Positions 1 through 7,096 of a stretch of 12,597 nucleotides of DNA are shown here, one piece after another. Origin of the DNA: CARZYU01 sp964370085 (GTDB lineage Bacteria > Bacillota_I > Bacilli_A > RF39 > UBA660). Each line of letters starts with the position of its first letter. The first letter of the stretch is position 1. The notes beneath the pieces were generated by a model, which saw only the letters and a program-made list of their open reading frames with translations, ran no database searches and had not been told where the DNA came from. A program made the position numbers and the translations under genes. The stretch spans positions 1-12,597 of the forward strand of contig CAYJHI010000033.1 of NCBI GenBank assembly GCA_964370085.1, given 5' to 3'.

Positions 1-12
1 TTCTTCTGTCAT
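1..12 (-). CDS. Start of an unidentified gene (first four codons only)
   Basis: On the minus strand an ATG at 12-10 is followed by codons for Met-Thr-Glu-Glu before the window ends. A purine-rich ribosome site (AAGGGTGG, about 20-27) lies eight bases upstream, and the ATG comes only 19 bases after the stop of the DUF1292 gene, so the two are probably co-transcribed. Four residues cannot identify the product. In many Bacilli the DUF1292 (yrzB) gene sits near ruvX and mltG, so an MltG-like protein is one possibility, but this is inference from gene order only. Confidence 0.55.
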
Positions 13-31
13 TTAGAAAACCACCCTTCTA

Positions 32-310
32 TTATTGTACATCTTTTGCAAGTTCACGCAGTAAGTCCTTAATTCTAGACCATTCTTCTTCAGTTTCAAC
101 AGTTTCTAAAACAGGTTCTTCTGAATTTTCACTTCTATTTACGTGTGATACGTATAAAGTTACATTTCCATTTTCATCTTTTTCATTTTTTGTATATACT
201 ACATATTCTTTTTTTGTATCTGTAAATTCAAACGTAACAACGATTTCAACTTCTTCAATTGACCCGTCTGCTGCTGTTATACTCATAATTCTTTTTTCAC
301 TTGTATCCAT
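32..310 (-). CDS. DUF1292 (YrzB-like) small acidic protein
   Basis: This 92-residue acidic protein matches the DUF1292 family as I know it. It has a DG(S)xEEVE segment near residues 15-22, then an alternating hydrophobic strand containing VTFEF, then the typical YVVYTKNE segment at about residues 36-43, and an acidic tail rich in Glu. The family is widespread in Bacilli, with B. subtilis YrzB as an example, and has no established biochemical role. It is cytosolic: no signal peptide or membrane segment is seen. The ATG at 310 has an excellent ribosome site (AAGGAGG, 318-324), and an extended -10 promoter lies just upstream. The gene that starts at position 12 follows closely. The family assignment is confident; the function is unknown. 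Confidence 0.88.
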   Translation of the reverse strand: MDTSEKRIMSITAADGSIEEVEIVVTFEFTDTKKEYVVYTKNEKDENGNVTLYVSHVNRSENSEEPVLETVETEEEWSRIKDLLRELAKDVQ

Positions 311-317
311 AATTATT

Positions 318-371
318 CCTCCTTATTATTCCATATATTATGATTTTAGCATATTAACTCTTCAATTACAA
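318..371 (-). promoter_or_regulatory. Sigma-A promoter and ribosome site for the DUF1292 gene
   Basis: On the minus strand a -35 TTGTAA (366-371) is followed after 17 bases by TAAAAT (343-348), preceded by TGC, which makes an extended -10. Predicted transcription starts near 336, and the AAGGAGG ribosome site is at 318-324. The element lies in the 73-base gap after the 154-residue gene, where I see no terminator hairpin, so read-through from upstream is also possible. Confidence 0.65.
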
Positions 372-383
372 TATCTTTTTTCT

Positions 384-848
384 TTATTTTATGATGTTTT
401 TGACATATTTTTTATTTTGATAATTCACTTCATTTAGCAAACTTGTTTTTTCTTTCTTTTTACTCGATGAGACATATTGAAATAATTCTTTGTCAGCTTC
501 CTTCAGTTTCTGTTTTATATAGATTTCTTTTACTACATTAGCATTTATTGTTTGCTGTTCTAGCATTGTTATTTGTCTTTGTAGTGTTACAAATTTTTCA
601 TAAAACGTTATATCTGTTTGACAATTATATTTGGTAGTATTAATTAATTGAAATAGTGTTTGATTGTGTTTTCCTGTTTTATAACATTCTTTGTATTTTA
701 ACCTTATGCGATAATCAATTAAATAGTTTTCTGGTACTCTAGTTAGGCAATTAAAAAAAGGAGAAAACTCTTTCAGTTCTTCCTTTGTTAAATTAGTATA
801 TCTTGTTGTTATATATTCAAAACGTTCAGAATTTATAGTCTTTTTCAT
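384..848 (-). CDS. Hypothetical charged protein, 154 residues
   Basis: I do not recognise this protein. It is strongly basic (many Lys), has no signal peptide or membrane segment, and looks mostly helical. A long Gln/Glu/Lys-rich stretch around residues 85-125 could form a coiled coil. Two Cys at about residues 34 and 55 and a third near 75 show no recognisable metal-site spacing. The ATG at 848 is separated from the yutD stop by a single base. Its ribosome site is poor (an AAAG run rather than AGGAGG), so translation probably depends on coupling to yutD. It appears to be the last gene of the DUF4015-yutD transcript. The uninterrupted frame and tight packing suggest a real gene; the function is unknown. 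Confidence 0.7.
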   Translation of the reverse strand: MKKTINSERFEYITTRYTNLTKEELKEFSPFFNCLTRVPENYLIDYRIRLKYKECYKTGKHNQTLFQLINTTKYNCQTDITFYEKFVTLQRQITMLEQQTINANVVKEIYIKQKLKEADKELFQYVSSSKKKEKTSLLNEVNYQNKKYVKNIIK

Positions 849-849
849 A

Positions 850-1128
850 TTACTTTACTTTCTTTAATAGGAAGTATCTTGCTCCATAAGCACAATGTTC
901 TTTAATATGTTTATCTAATCCTTCAATGGTGTTTATTTTATTTACTTTGTCGTTATCTTTATCATTAAAACCTTTTAGTCTTAATTTATCATAAGCAAAA
1001 TCCCCAAAGACATAGTCATATTCTTCAAAGTAATCAGTTAATAAACTTTCAACTTGTTCTTTATCAAAACATTCTCTTTCATTTTGGATTATATCATATT
1101 CGATGTTATTTAATGTTACTTTTTTCAT
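850..1128 (-). CDS. yutD: YutD family protein (DUF1027)
   Basis: This 92-residue cytosolic protein fits the YutD family (COG4470), a small family typical of Bacilli with no firm biochemical role. Its hallmarks are in order: a short N-terminal beta hairpin with YDII at about 11-14, the E-x2-CF-x-KE region, the block YDYVFGDFAYDKLRLKGF at about 37-54, and the closing Cys-x-YGARYFLLKKV segment at about 79-91. The family's usual length is similar. The ATG at 1128 directly abuts the stop codon of the upstream DUF4015 gene. Its ribosome site (AAGGAG, about 1135-1140) lies within the last codons of that gene, so the two are translationally coupled. In B. subtilis yutD lies close to yunA-yunB, and here yunB is also nearby, which supports the assignment. 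Confidence 0.88.
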   Translation of the reverse strand: MKKVTLNNIEYDIIQNERECFDKEQVESLLTDYFEEYDYVFGDFAYDKLRLKGFNDKDNDKVNKINTIEGLDKHIKEHCAYGARYFLLKKVK

Positions 1129-2796
1129 TTAATACTCCTTTTTAAATGCTTCTATTTGAGAATTATATTTATTTATATTAGATCCAGAATTCCATGTTAT
1201 ATAGCCTCCTGTTAGATTGGCAGCATATAAACCTTGTATTTGAGCACTTACTTCATTTGCGCCATATACTAAGTATGGTTCTCTTATTGTATCATAGGCT
1301 TGTATCCATGTTCTTACCTTAGCAGGTGTTGATATTTCTTGTTGCCTTGCATTTGCATATGTTCCCCACTGATACATTATATCATACGGTTTTGTCCACA
1401 CCGGCTCAGTAAAACCAAAATCATACTTATTAAAATGATCTGGGTATGGCATAGGACTGATAACATCCACAACATTACTAATAGCAGGTTGATATTGTCC
1501 ATATGCAGTTACATAAGTATAAGCACTTTCTCCGAAAATATCAACTGATACATAGGCATCAAGTTCGTGTATTTCATCTGTTGCATACTGTAAGAACCTT
1601 TGAATAGCTTGAGCTTTATCTTCGCCATAAATGTTTTTGAAATCCATTATACCAGCACTTTCATAACTGCTAGTTCGATCTGGAAATCTAACATAATCAA
1701 ATTGAATCTCATTAAATTTAAATAGTTCGATTGCTTCTTTTGCTAGTTTAACATTAAACTCCCATACATCTCTTTGATACGGTGAAGGCCAATATGTTCC
1801 ACTGTAAAGAAAAGCTTGATTAGTTCTTGTATCCGTTATAGCATTTTCGGGGTGATCCATAGCATAATATTTATCTTTAAAAACAGTAATTCTTCCTATT
1901 ACATAAAAACCTGCATCTTTTAACTTAGTGATTGCAGCGTTATAACTTTCTACTGTATTATAAGCATTATTATAATTAGTTGGTGATAATTCTCTCATAA
2001 CTTCAGATTGATACCCTGGTACTTCATTATCTTTAATATCTACTACGAAAGCATTGATATTACTGTTGTTAGCAATAGTAATATAACTATCAACATTATT
2101 AAGTGTTACACTACTAGCATTTAGATATAGAGCATTTACTTCTTCTGGCATAACATTACTTTCAAACACTTCTTTTTCAACTGGAAAATAATCTAGGTTA
2201 GCAGCATCTCCTCCACCAAAACGATTCCCTCTTGCTTGATGAATGCTATAATAAGCAGAAACTTCTGTCATATCAAGAGCTTCTTCTAATGTTTTCTTGA
2301 CATACTTGTTATATATATAACCTTCTTGGTCTTGATATTTAACTTTATACTGATTAACATTACCATCTTCTAATAAATAATCAAAACCTATTACTGTTAA
2401 TTCTTCTCCTTTATTTACTAAAGTTGATAGATTACCTTGGTCATCTTCATATAAGTTTTGCGGTGTTCTAACATAGATGTTTTTTTCTAATACTGTTTCT
2501 TCTTCTTTGTCTTTTAAAAAACTTATATCTTTTAAATAATATTCTTTTTCTAAGTACTCTACATTATATAAACCTTCTTTATTGTTTTGTTCATCATACA
2601 ATACTTTACTACCTCTTGGTATTGTTTCAATAGTTGCGCCATCTTCTTGATATATTTCTACTAGATTACTAGTGCTTGCTAAGTATTTTTCTTCTTTGTT
2701 TTTTATATTTTCTTTTACTGGTGCAAAATAATATATACATGCTGATAATGCTCCTATTATTAATATACTTACTATTATTATGATTATTTTCTTCAC
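1129..2796 (-). CDS. Membrane-anchored DUF4015 glycoside hydrolase-like protein with SH3-like repeats
   Basis: This 555-residue protein starts with a hydrophobic segment (residues 4-24) that would anchor it outside the membrane. Two SH3-like beta regions follow at about 45-95 and 105-168; the second contains GYIYNKYV, typical of bacterial SH3 domains. The rest (about 215-553) matches the DUF4015 / COG1306 glycoside hydrolase-like TIM barrel. Its strands include FVVDIKD (250-256), the hallmark IQFDYVRFPD with Asp367, SVDIFGE, ISPMPYPDHF and the closing GGYITWNSGSN. Family members are predicted glycosidases; substrate and activity are not established. The Leu-Ser-Ala-Cys at 17-20 resembles a lipobox, but hydrophobic residues continue after the Cys. 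The start is GTG at 2796 with a GGTGG ribosome site. The gene heads an operon with yutD and the 154-residue protein. Confidence 0.85.
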   Translation of the reverse strand: MKKIIIIIVSILIIGALSACIYYFAPVKENIKNKEEKYLASTSNLVEIYQEDGATIETIPRGSKVLYDEQNNKEGLYNVEYLEKEYYLKDISFLKDKEEETVLEKNIYVRTPQNLYEDDQGNLSTLVNKGEELTVIGFDYLLEDGNVNQYKVKYQDQEGYIYNKYVKKTLEEALDMTEVSAYYSIHQARGNRFGGGDAANLDYFPVEKEVFESNVMPEEVNALYLNASSVTLNNVDSYITIANNSNINAFVVDIKDNEVPGYQSEVMRELSPTNYNNAYNTVESYNAAITKLKDAGFYVIGRITVFKDKYYAMDHPENAITDTRTNQAFLYSGTYWPSPYQRDVWEFNVKLAKEAIELFKFNEIQFDYVRFPDRTSSYESAGIMDFKNIYGEDKAQAIQRFLQYATDEIHELDAYVSVDIFGESAYTYVTAYGQYQPAISNVVDVISPMPYPDHFNKYDFGFTEPVWTKPYDIMYQWGTYANARQQEISTPAKVRTWIQAYDTIREPYLVYGANEVSAQIQGLYAANLTGGYITWNSGSNINKYNSQIEAFKKEY

Positions 2797-2800
2797 TATA

Positions 2801-2848
2801 CCACCTACTATTACTCATAGTATAGCACACTTTTTTTCTTATATACAA
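2801..2848 (-). promoter_or_regulatory. Promoter and ribosome site for the DUF4015-yutD operon
   Basis: The minus strand shows -35 TTGTAT (2843-2848), an 18-base spacer and -10 TATACT (2819-2824) preceded by TGC, an extended -10. The predicted start near 2812 gives a leader of about 16 bases. The GGTGG ribosome site (2801-2805) supports the GTG start at 2796. The -35 lies five bases past the yunB stop codon, and no terminator is visible between yunB and this promoter. Confidence 0.6.
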
Positions 2849-2852
2849 CTGC

Positions 2853-3608
2853 TTATGTTAACGGAAGTGAATACATACTAGAATTTTCTTGAAGACCATT
2901 TTGATAATATGTCGGCACTTTACCTTGAATCATTTTAATAGCTAAAACAACTTCAATAGTGACCGGTATTTCCTCTGTTATCAAGGGCATTATTATTTGT
3001 TCTGTCACTTCTATTTCAACAGTTACTTTTACTAAGGCATTGTTAATGCCATATTCTGTTATAGTAGTTTTAACATTTCCTACTACTTCTCCTATAAAAC
3101 CTAATTTCATAGGTATTTTGGGTCCTATATTGGTAAGTATGGCATTATTAGCTACTATTCCTAGTGGTACTTCTAATAAAAGAGTTCCTCTTTCTTGATC
3201 AAGATAAATATTATCTAAACTGGATGGTAGACTGAGATTATCTAAATTACCATCATCTATATCGTTGATTTTGTGTTGAACAGCTTCAATAGATTTTTGT
3301 AGAACACTGTTAACTATTTGAGGATTAAAATCAATCGTTTGGATTTCCTCTTGATCGTTTTTTATAACTGTAAATAAATCATCGATATCCAACTCATTTA
3401 TAACATCATCGTTTATTGCACTTGTTACGACGTTGGTGGCAAACCTTTTAACTTCTCTTTCAGAATATTTGAGTATTATAGGATTGATAATATCTCCTAA
3501 GACTCTTAAGAATATGTATACTAATATAACTATTAAAAGAAAACTTCCTATAAGAAGATCTTTCTTTTTTAATAATACTTTTCTTTTAGTTTTAAATTTT
3601 CTATTCAT
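2853..3608 (-). CDS. yunB: Sporulation protein YunB
   Basis: This 251-residue protein matches the YunB sporulation family. A basic N-terminus (many Lys/Arg in residues 1-16) precedes one membrane segment at about 18-36. A segment resembling the family's start follows (ILKYSEREVKRFATN, 45-60). The conserved core is GTLLLEVPLGIVANN, then GPKIPMKLGFIGEVVG, the TEYGINNALVKV strand, and VEVTEQIIMPLI-type beta strands near the end. In B. subtilis yunB is expressed in the mother cell under sigma-E and is needed for normal spore formation. Its molecular role is not well defined. The ATG at 3608 has no recognisable Shine-Dalgarno sequence, which is unusual beside the strong sites of its neighbours. 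It follows sigG-ylmC after a terminator-like hairpin, so it is probably transcribed separately. Confidence 0.9.
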   Translation of the reverse strand: MNRKFKTKRKVLLKKKDLLIGSFLLIVILVYIFLRVLGDIINPIILKYSEREVKRFATNVVTSAINDDVINELDIDDLFTVIKNDQEEIQTIDFNPQIVNSVLQKSIEAVQHKINDIDDGNLDNLSLPSSLDNIYLDQERGTLLLEVPLGIVANNAILTNIGPKIPMKLGFIGEVVGNVKTTITEYGINNALVKVTVEIEVTEQIIMPLITEEIPVTIEVVLAIKMIQGKVPTYYQNGLQENSSMYSLPLT

Positions 3609-3615
3609 ATAATAA

Positions 3616-3643
3616 AATATATGTTTATAAAAAAAAGATACGC
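3616..3643 (-). promoter_or_regulatory. Possible sigma-E-like promoter for yunB
   Basis: The minus strand has CATATATT (3616-3623), a six-of-eight match to the sigma-E -10 (CATACAMT). Thirteen bases upstream is GCGTATC (3637-3643), about five of seven to the KMATATT -35. The start would fall next to the yunB ATG and make a leaderless message, consistent with the missing ribosome site. The AT-rich background makes chance matches likely, so this is a candidate only. Confidence 0.3.
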
Positions 3644-3655
3644 TTTTAAAACGTA
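3629..3655 (-). terminator. Terminator after sigG-ylmC
   Basis: On the minus strand TACGTT pairs with AAGCGTA (one bulged G, TTAA loop), followed by TC and a run of eight T (3629-3636). The stem begins inside the last codons of ylmC and spans its stop codon at 3646. It is short, so termination may be partial. Confidence 0.5.
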
Positions 3656-3879
3656 ACTTTTACTAAGATGACATCTTCTCCTATTTTATTAATACTTTGC
3701 CAATTTATTTCTGTATCTGATCCTTTACTGAATTTAGCTAGAAAATTTCTGTTTGGCTCAATTATTATAGATGTTATAATACCACTTTTCTCATCGATTG
3801 TAACATCTATTATATTGCCTATATTTTTACCATCTACTAAGTTGACAATATCTTTATTTTGTAAATCAGATAGTCGCAT
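3646..3879 (-). CDS. ylmC: YlmC/YmxH family PRC-barrel sporulation-associated protein
   Basis: This 77-residue protein is a single PRC-barrel-type beta domain of the YlmC/YmxH family. It opens with MRLSDLQNKDIVNL, then the GKNIGNIIDVTID strand-turn-strand and the GIITSIIIEP strand. It ends with INWQSINKIGEDVILVKV, in which the W-x2-I-x2-IGEDVILV closing motif is typical. Family members are often annotated as sporulation proteins and commonly lie close to sigG and sigE, as here. No precise function is established. The gene lies 21 bases after the sigG stop and has a good ribosome site (AGGTGAT) just before the ATG at 3879. No promoter is visible in the gap, so it is almost certainly co-transcribed with sigG. 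Confidence 0.88.
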   Translation of the reverse strand: MRLSDLQNKDIVNLVDGKNIGNIIDVTIDEKSGIITSIIIEPNRNFLAKFSKGSDTEINWQSINKIGEDVILVKVTF

Positions 3880-3900
3880 ATAATCACCTATTTAATTATA

Positions 3901-4674
3901 TTATTTTAATACTTTTTTTAACACATTTATTGCACCCTTTTCTATTCTTGATACTTGGGCTTGAGATATTGATAACTCTTCTGCTAATTCCATTTGGGTT
4001 TTACCAATTATAAATCTTTGACTTAGTATGTGTTGTTCTCTATCTGATAAGTCATTAATTGCTTCGTTAACGGCAATATTTATGTCTAAATCTTTATTTT
4101 GTTTTTTATCCTCTAATTGATCACATAAATAAATAGTATCTCCCCCATCACTGTAGATTGGTTCAAACATACTAACTGGATCTTTAAGGGCATCTAAGGC
4201 TTCTACAATATCATATTCACTTACTTCTAAAATAGTTGCTAGCTCTTTAGTAGTGGCTTCTTTACCACTTGTTTGATCTATTTCTTCTTTTAGCTTTAAG
4301 GTTTTATAGGCTAAATCTTTAATAGAACGACTTATTCTAACACTTGAAGAATCTCTAAGGCTTCTTTTAATTTCTCCTAATATTAGTGGTACTGCATAAG
4401 TTGATAATCTTAGTCCGTAGGATAAATCAAAATTATCAATGGCTTTTATTAAACCAATACACCCCACTTGAAACAAATCATCCATATTGGAAGATCGATT
4501 GTTAAATCTTTTTAAAATACTTAGTACTAACTTTAAATTACCATTAACTAACTTTTCTTTTGCATCTAAATCACCACTTTGATACGATATGAATAACTCA
4601 TTCATCTCTTCATTAGTTAACGTAATTAAATCCGCTGTATTCACGCCTGTTATTTCCACTTTATGACGTGACAT
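3901..4674 (-). CDS. sigG: RNA polymerase sporulation sigma factor SigG (late forespore)
   Basis: This 257-residue sigma-70 family factor is full length. It begins with MSRHKVEITGVNT, the N-terminal signature specific to sigma-G. Region 2 carries DDLFQVGCIGLIKAIDNFD (65-83) and STYAVPLILGEIKR (91-104), and SRSIKDLAYKTL marks the start of region 3. Region 4.2 has the helix-turn-helix GKTQMELAEELSISQAQVSR (224-243). Asn44 in KLVNGN corresponds to the Asn that in B. subtilis sigma-G is linked to recognition by the anti-sigma factor CsfB/Gin. Sigma-G drives late forespore genes such as those for small acid-soluble proteins and germination receptors. The ATG at 4674 has an AAAGGAG site at 4682-4688. 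ylmC follows in the same transcript. A sigma-F/G-like promoter lies upstream. No spoIIGA or sigE is visible on the upstream side, unlike B. subtilis. Confidence 0.96.
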   Translation of the reverse strand: MSRHKVEITGVNTADLITLTNEEMNELFISYQSGDLDAKEKLVNGNLKLVLSILKRFNNRSSNMDDLFQVGCIGLIKAIDNFDLSYGLRLSTYAVPLILGEIKRSLRDSSSVRISRSIKDLAYKTLKLKEEIDQTSGKEATTKELATILEVSEYDIVEALDALKDPVSMFEPIYSDGGDTIYLCDQLEDKKQNKDLDINIAVNEAINDLSDREQHILSQRFIIGKTQMELAEELSISQAQVSRIEKGAINVLKKVLK

Positions 4675-4693
4675 AATAAAACTCCTTTCAAAG

Positions 4694-4725
4694 ATATATT
4701 GTCTTTAAAAAGAGTTTTTTATACA
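4694..4725 (-). promoter_or_regulatory. Candidate sigma-F/sigma-G promoter of sigG
   Basis: On the minus strand GTATA (4720-4724) fits the sigma-F -35 consensus GYWTA. After exactly 16 bases comes GACAATATAT (4694-4703), matching five of seven informative positions of the sigma-F -10. The same DNA read as TGTATA, 18 bases, CAATATA also resembles sigma-G sites (TGMATA / CATWMTA). Transcription would start near 4688, giving a leader of about 14 bases that begins at the ribosome site. Dual sigma-F and sigma-G control of sigG is known in B. subtilis, so the fit is biologically sensible. Confidence 0.45.
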
Positions 4726-7056
4726 TTATTTAGTTTTTTTATAGATTAAGTAAATTATTAAAGAAATAATACCTATAATTGACAAGATAAGAGAAATTTC
4801 TTTTAAGGGGGCTTTATATTCAATCGTAATTTGATTAAGTCCTTCCTCTAAATCAAAACCAACAAACGCTTGATTAACTATTGAGTAGTCTATTTCTTGA
4901 TTATTTACTTTAATAAGATAATTTTCTTCATAAGGAATATTTAAAACAAAATTTGTATCTTCTTTAACTTCTATTTGTCCTGAAATAACATCTCCTTTAG
5001 TTTCATCTTGATCTACTATAAATTTTTCTATAGATAAGTCACTAATAATGTTATTTAGCTCAATGCTTCTTAGTTCTACATCTACTATTTCATAAGTCCC
5101 TTCAGTAAAATAAATTTCTAAGTATTGGTAATCAGTCAATAGATATTCAAATGTAGTGTTATTATTATAGTACTTCCAATCTTGGTCTGTTAACTTATTA
5201 ATAATATTATTTACTTCAATTTGTAAGTCTGTGTCTTGAGGTGTTAAATCAAATGATAGAAATAATAACTCCTCATAATTTAAAGCATTTACTTTTAGTT
5301 TTAAATATCCATCTTTTTCTGACTCAATAATGTTTCCTTCTACTTTAATATTATTACTTTCTATTACTTCTAAGTTATTATCAAGAAGATTACTATTTAT
5401 GATAGTTGCAGTAGTCTCTTGTTCTGTAATAGTTCTTCCTATTAAATTGATTGTTTTATCGAAATCATTTAATTCATTATATTCATCTATATTAATATTA
5501 TTGTTAGTGGCATATCCTATTGGTAAGACATTGTTATTTAAATAAATGTTATTACCATTTATCTTGGTTAAGAAGGTATAATATTTATCATTTAATAAAT
5601 TATCTGTCACTATATACTTTTCATTCATATAGATTTGTCCTAATAAATTACTAGTAGCATTTATAACAAATTGATTGCGATATTCAACGTTACTGGTTAA
5701 GGTGTTAGAATAAAAGTTTTGATAATTACTATTAGAAGTCGATGAATATAAAGTATTTTTATACTCATCTATATTATTTATTTGATTGATAGTAGTTAAA
5801 TCGTTATTGGTTATATTTGTCTTATAAAAACTCTGATCATATTCTTGTAAATAATCTGTTATTTCTTGATAAGTTGTTTCTTTATTTGTACTATCTTCAT
5901 TTGTCATATATTCTTCTTCAGTGTTTACGGATATTAAGTTCAAAGATGATGAGATTATGATTATTACTATTATGATAGGTTTCAATATTTTATCTTTGTT
6001 TTTTAATATTTTATTTAATGCTATAGCACTTATATATAATGCTATTGGAATAAACGGTATTAATGATTTACCGTTTATATACATAAATCCATTTAAAGCA
6101 TAATTAAAGATTGGGATAAAAGAAAATAATAAAACAATTATGCTTAGAAGACGATCTTGCCATTTTCCTTTTATAACTAAGTAGAAGATTAAAGCTGTTG
6201 TTATTAATGTTAATCCCATACTGTATGTATCATCCATGATAAAATCCGTAGGTACAAACATATCGATAAACGTTACAGTACTGTTAGAATCGCTTCTATT
6301 AGTCAATAATACATATAATGTTGGTATTATAATAATAGAACTTATTAGGATACTTATTGCAAATGGGATAATGGTTTTAAGTTTATAATTAATAAGTTTT
6401 TTTATTTTAAGTTCTTTTTTCTTTTTCAAATAGCGATAAACTGTGTATATGAATAAAACTACTAACCCCCCTACACTAAAGAAGTAACTAGTAAAAATCA
6501 TAAGGGTCGATGAGATTATTAATAATAGTGGCTTATCTTTATCTACATATCGATCAACTCCATAAAAGCCTAATATTAGAAATGGTAAATAATTGACAAA
6601 CATGATATGTCTATGAGCATGAAATATTAAAGGTGATGCACATAAAAAAGAAAATGCTGTTAGAAAAGAAACTAACTCATTAAATTTATGTTTTCGTAAA
6701 TAGAAGTAAAATAGAATAACACTGCTTATAACAGTTAAAACCATTGTTATTTGAATAAACGTTAACATATCTAAATTAGGAAATAAATAAGCTATATAAT
6801 ATACGGGATTATATAAACCATAATATGCAACATTATAAATGTTTTGTCCTGCTCCTAAATTAGCCATAAAATCAGGAAACAAATCATTGGTTTCATAAAA
6901 TAATTGTCTTAAGTAATCCGGGAATAAAAAATGTTGTTTATCAAAATCTAGTTGTGAACCAAAAAGATAACCATTTCCAATTAAAATAAATAAAAAAATC
7001 AAAATTGTTACGATAAAAATGGATATAAAGATAAAATCTTTTTTAGTTAATTTCAT
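4726..7056 (-). CDS. yfhO: YfhO-family polytopic membrane protein
   Basis: From the chosen start this is a 776-residue protein. Its N-terminal half has roughly a dozen membrane helices, beginning at 8-27 and continuing past residue 360. An external region rich in Asn, Ile and Thr follows, with beta-rich stretches to about 745. One C-terminal helix precedes a basic tail. The first loop has the YfhO-like FDKQHFLFPDYLRQLF (38-53, Asp37/Asp39 nearby) and the NLGAGQNIYN...YNPVYY region (66-87). YfhO proteins resemble GT-C glycosyltransferases; in B. subtilis YfhO, with CsbB, is tied to lipoteichoic acid glycosylation. No CsbB or GtcA partner is nearby, so the substrate is open. An ATG at 7083 is in frame but has no ribosome site. 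The ATG at 7056 has AGGAGG four bases upstream and is preferred. Confidence 0.85.
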   Translation of the reverse strand: MKLTKKDFIFISIFIVTILIFLFILIGNGYLFGSQLDFDKQHFLFPDYLRQLFYETNDLFPDFMANLGAGQNIYNVAYYGLYNPVYYIAYLFPNLDMLTFIQITMVLTVISSVILFYFYLRKHKFNELVSFLTAFSFLCASPLIFHAHRHIMFVNYLPFLILGFYGVDRYVDKDKPLLLIISSTLMIFTSYFFSVGGLVVLFIYTVYRYLKKKKELKIKKLINYKLKTIIPFAISILISSIIIIPTLYVLLTNRSDSNSTVTFIDMFVPTDFIMDDTYSMGLTLITTALIFYLVIKGKWQDRLLSIIVLLFSFIPIFNYALNGFMYINGKSLIPFIPIALYISAIALNKILKNKDKILKPIIIVIIIISSSLNLISVNTEEEYMTNEDSTNKETTYQEITDYLQEYDQSFYKTNITNNDLTTINQINNIDEYKNTLYSSTSNSNYQNFYSNTLTSNVEYRNQFVINATSNLLGQIYMNEKYIVTDNLLNDKYYTFLTKINGNNIYLNNNVLPIGYATNNNINIDEYNELNDFDKTINLIGRTITEQETTATIINSNLLDNNLEVIESNNIKVEGNIIESEKDGYLKLKVNALNYEELLFLSFDLTPQDTDLQIEVNNIINKLTDQDWKYYNNNTTFEYLLTDYQYLEIYFTEGTYEIVDVELRSIELNNIISDLSIEKFIVDQDETKGDVISGQIEVKEDTNFVLNIPYEENYLIKVNNQEIDYSIVNQAFVGFDLEEGLNQITIEYKAPLKEISLILSIIGIISLIIYLIYKKTK

Positions 7057-7060
7057 TTTT

Positions 7061-7066
7061 CCTCCT
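7061..7066 (-). promoter_or_regulatory. Ribosome site that decides the yfhO start
   Basis: AGGAGG on the minus strand lies four bases before the ATG at 7056. The in-frame ATG at 7083 lies inside the terminator hairpin and has no such site, so the nine extra N-terminal residues it would add are probably not made. Confidence 0.8.
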
Positions 7067-7068
7067 AG

Positions 7069-7096
7069 AAAAAAACTCTTCATTTTAGAAGAGTTT
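7069..7096 (-). terminator. Terminator after the thioredoxin-ttcA operon
   Basis: The minus strand has AAACTCTTC, a six-base loop, GAAGAGTTT, then continuing T residues (seven-T run, 7069-7075). This is a perfect nine-pair stem with a U-tract. It overlaps the ttcA stop codon at 7095-7097 and ends two bases before the yfhO ribosome site. Confidence 0.75.

Noticed and set aside
1339..1548. Open frame on the plus strand inside the DUF4015 gene
   Set aside because: It lies wholly inside a well-supported gene, has no ribosome site, and its Ile/Cys/His-rich product looks like an antisense shadow.
2959..3198. Plus-strand open frame inside yunB
   Set aside because: It is the antisense of conserved yunB codons, with no promoter or ribosome site.
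3668..3883. Plus-strand open frame opposite ylmC
   Set aside because: It mirrors a confident PRC-barrel gene and has no independent signals.
4681..4719. Terminator after yfhO
   Set aside because: The AAAGA/TCTTT pairing is only five pairs and is followed by GAAAGG, not a U-tract.
5330..6103. Two plus-strand hydrophobic open frames within yfhO
   Set aside because: Antisense frames of an AT-rich membrane protein gene are often hydrophobic. Neither has a ribosome site.
7057..7083. Longer yfhO start at 7083
   Set aside because: That ATG lies inside the ttcA terminator loop and has no ribosome site. The ATG at 7056 has AGGAGG.
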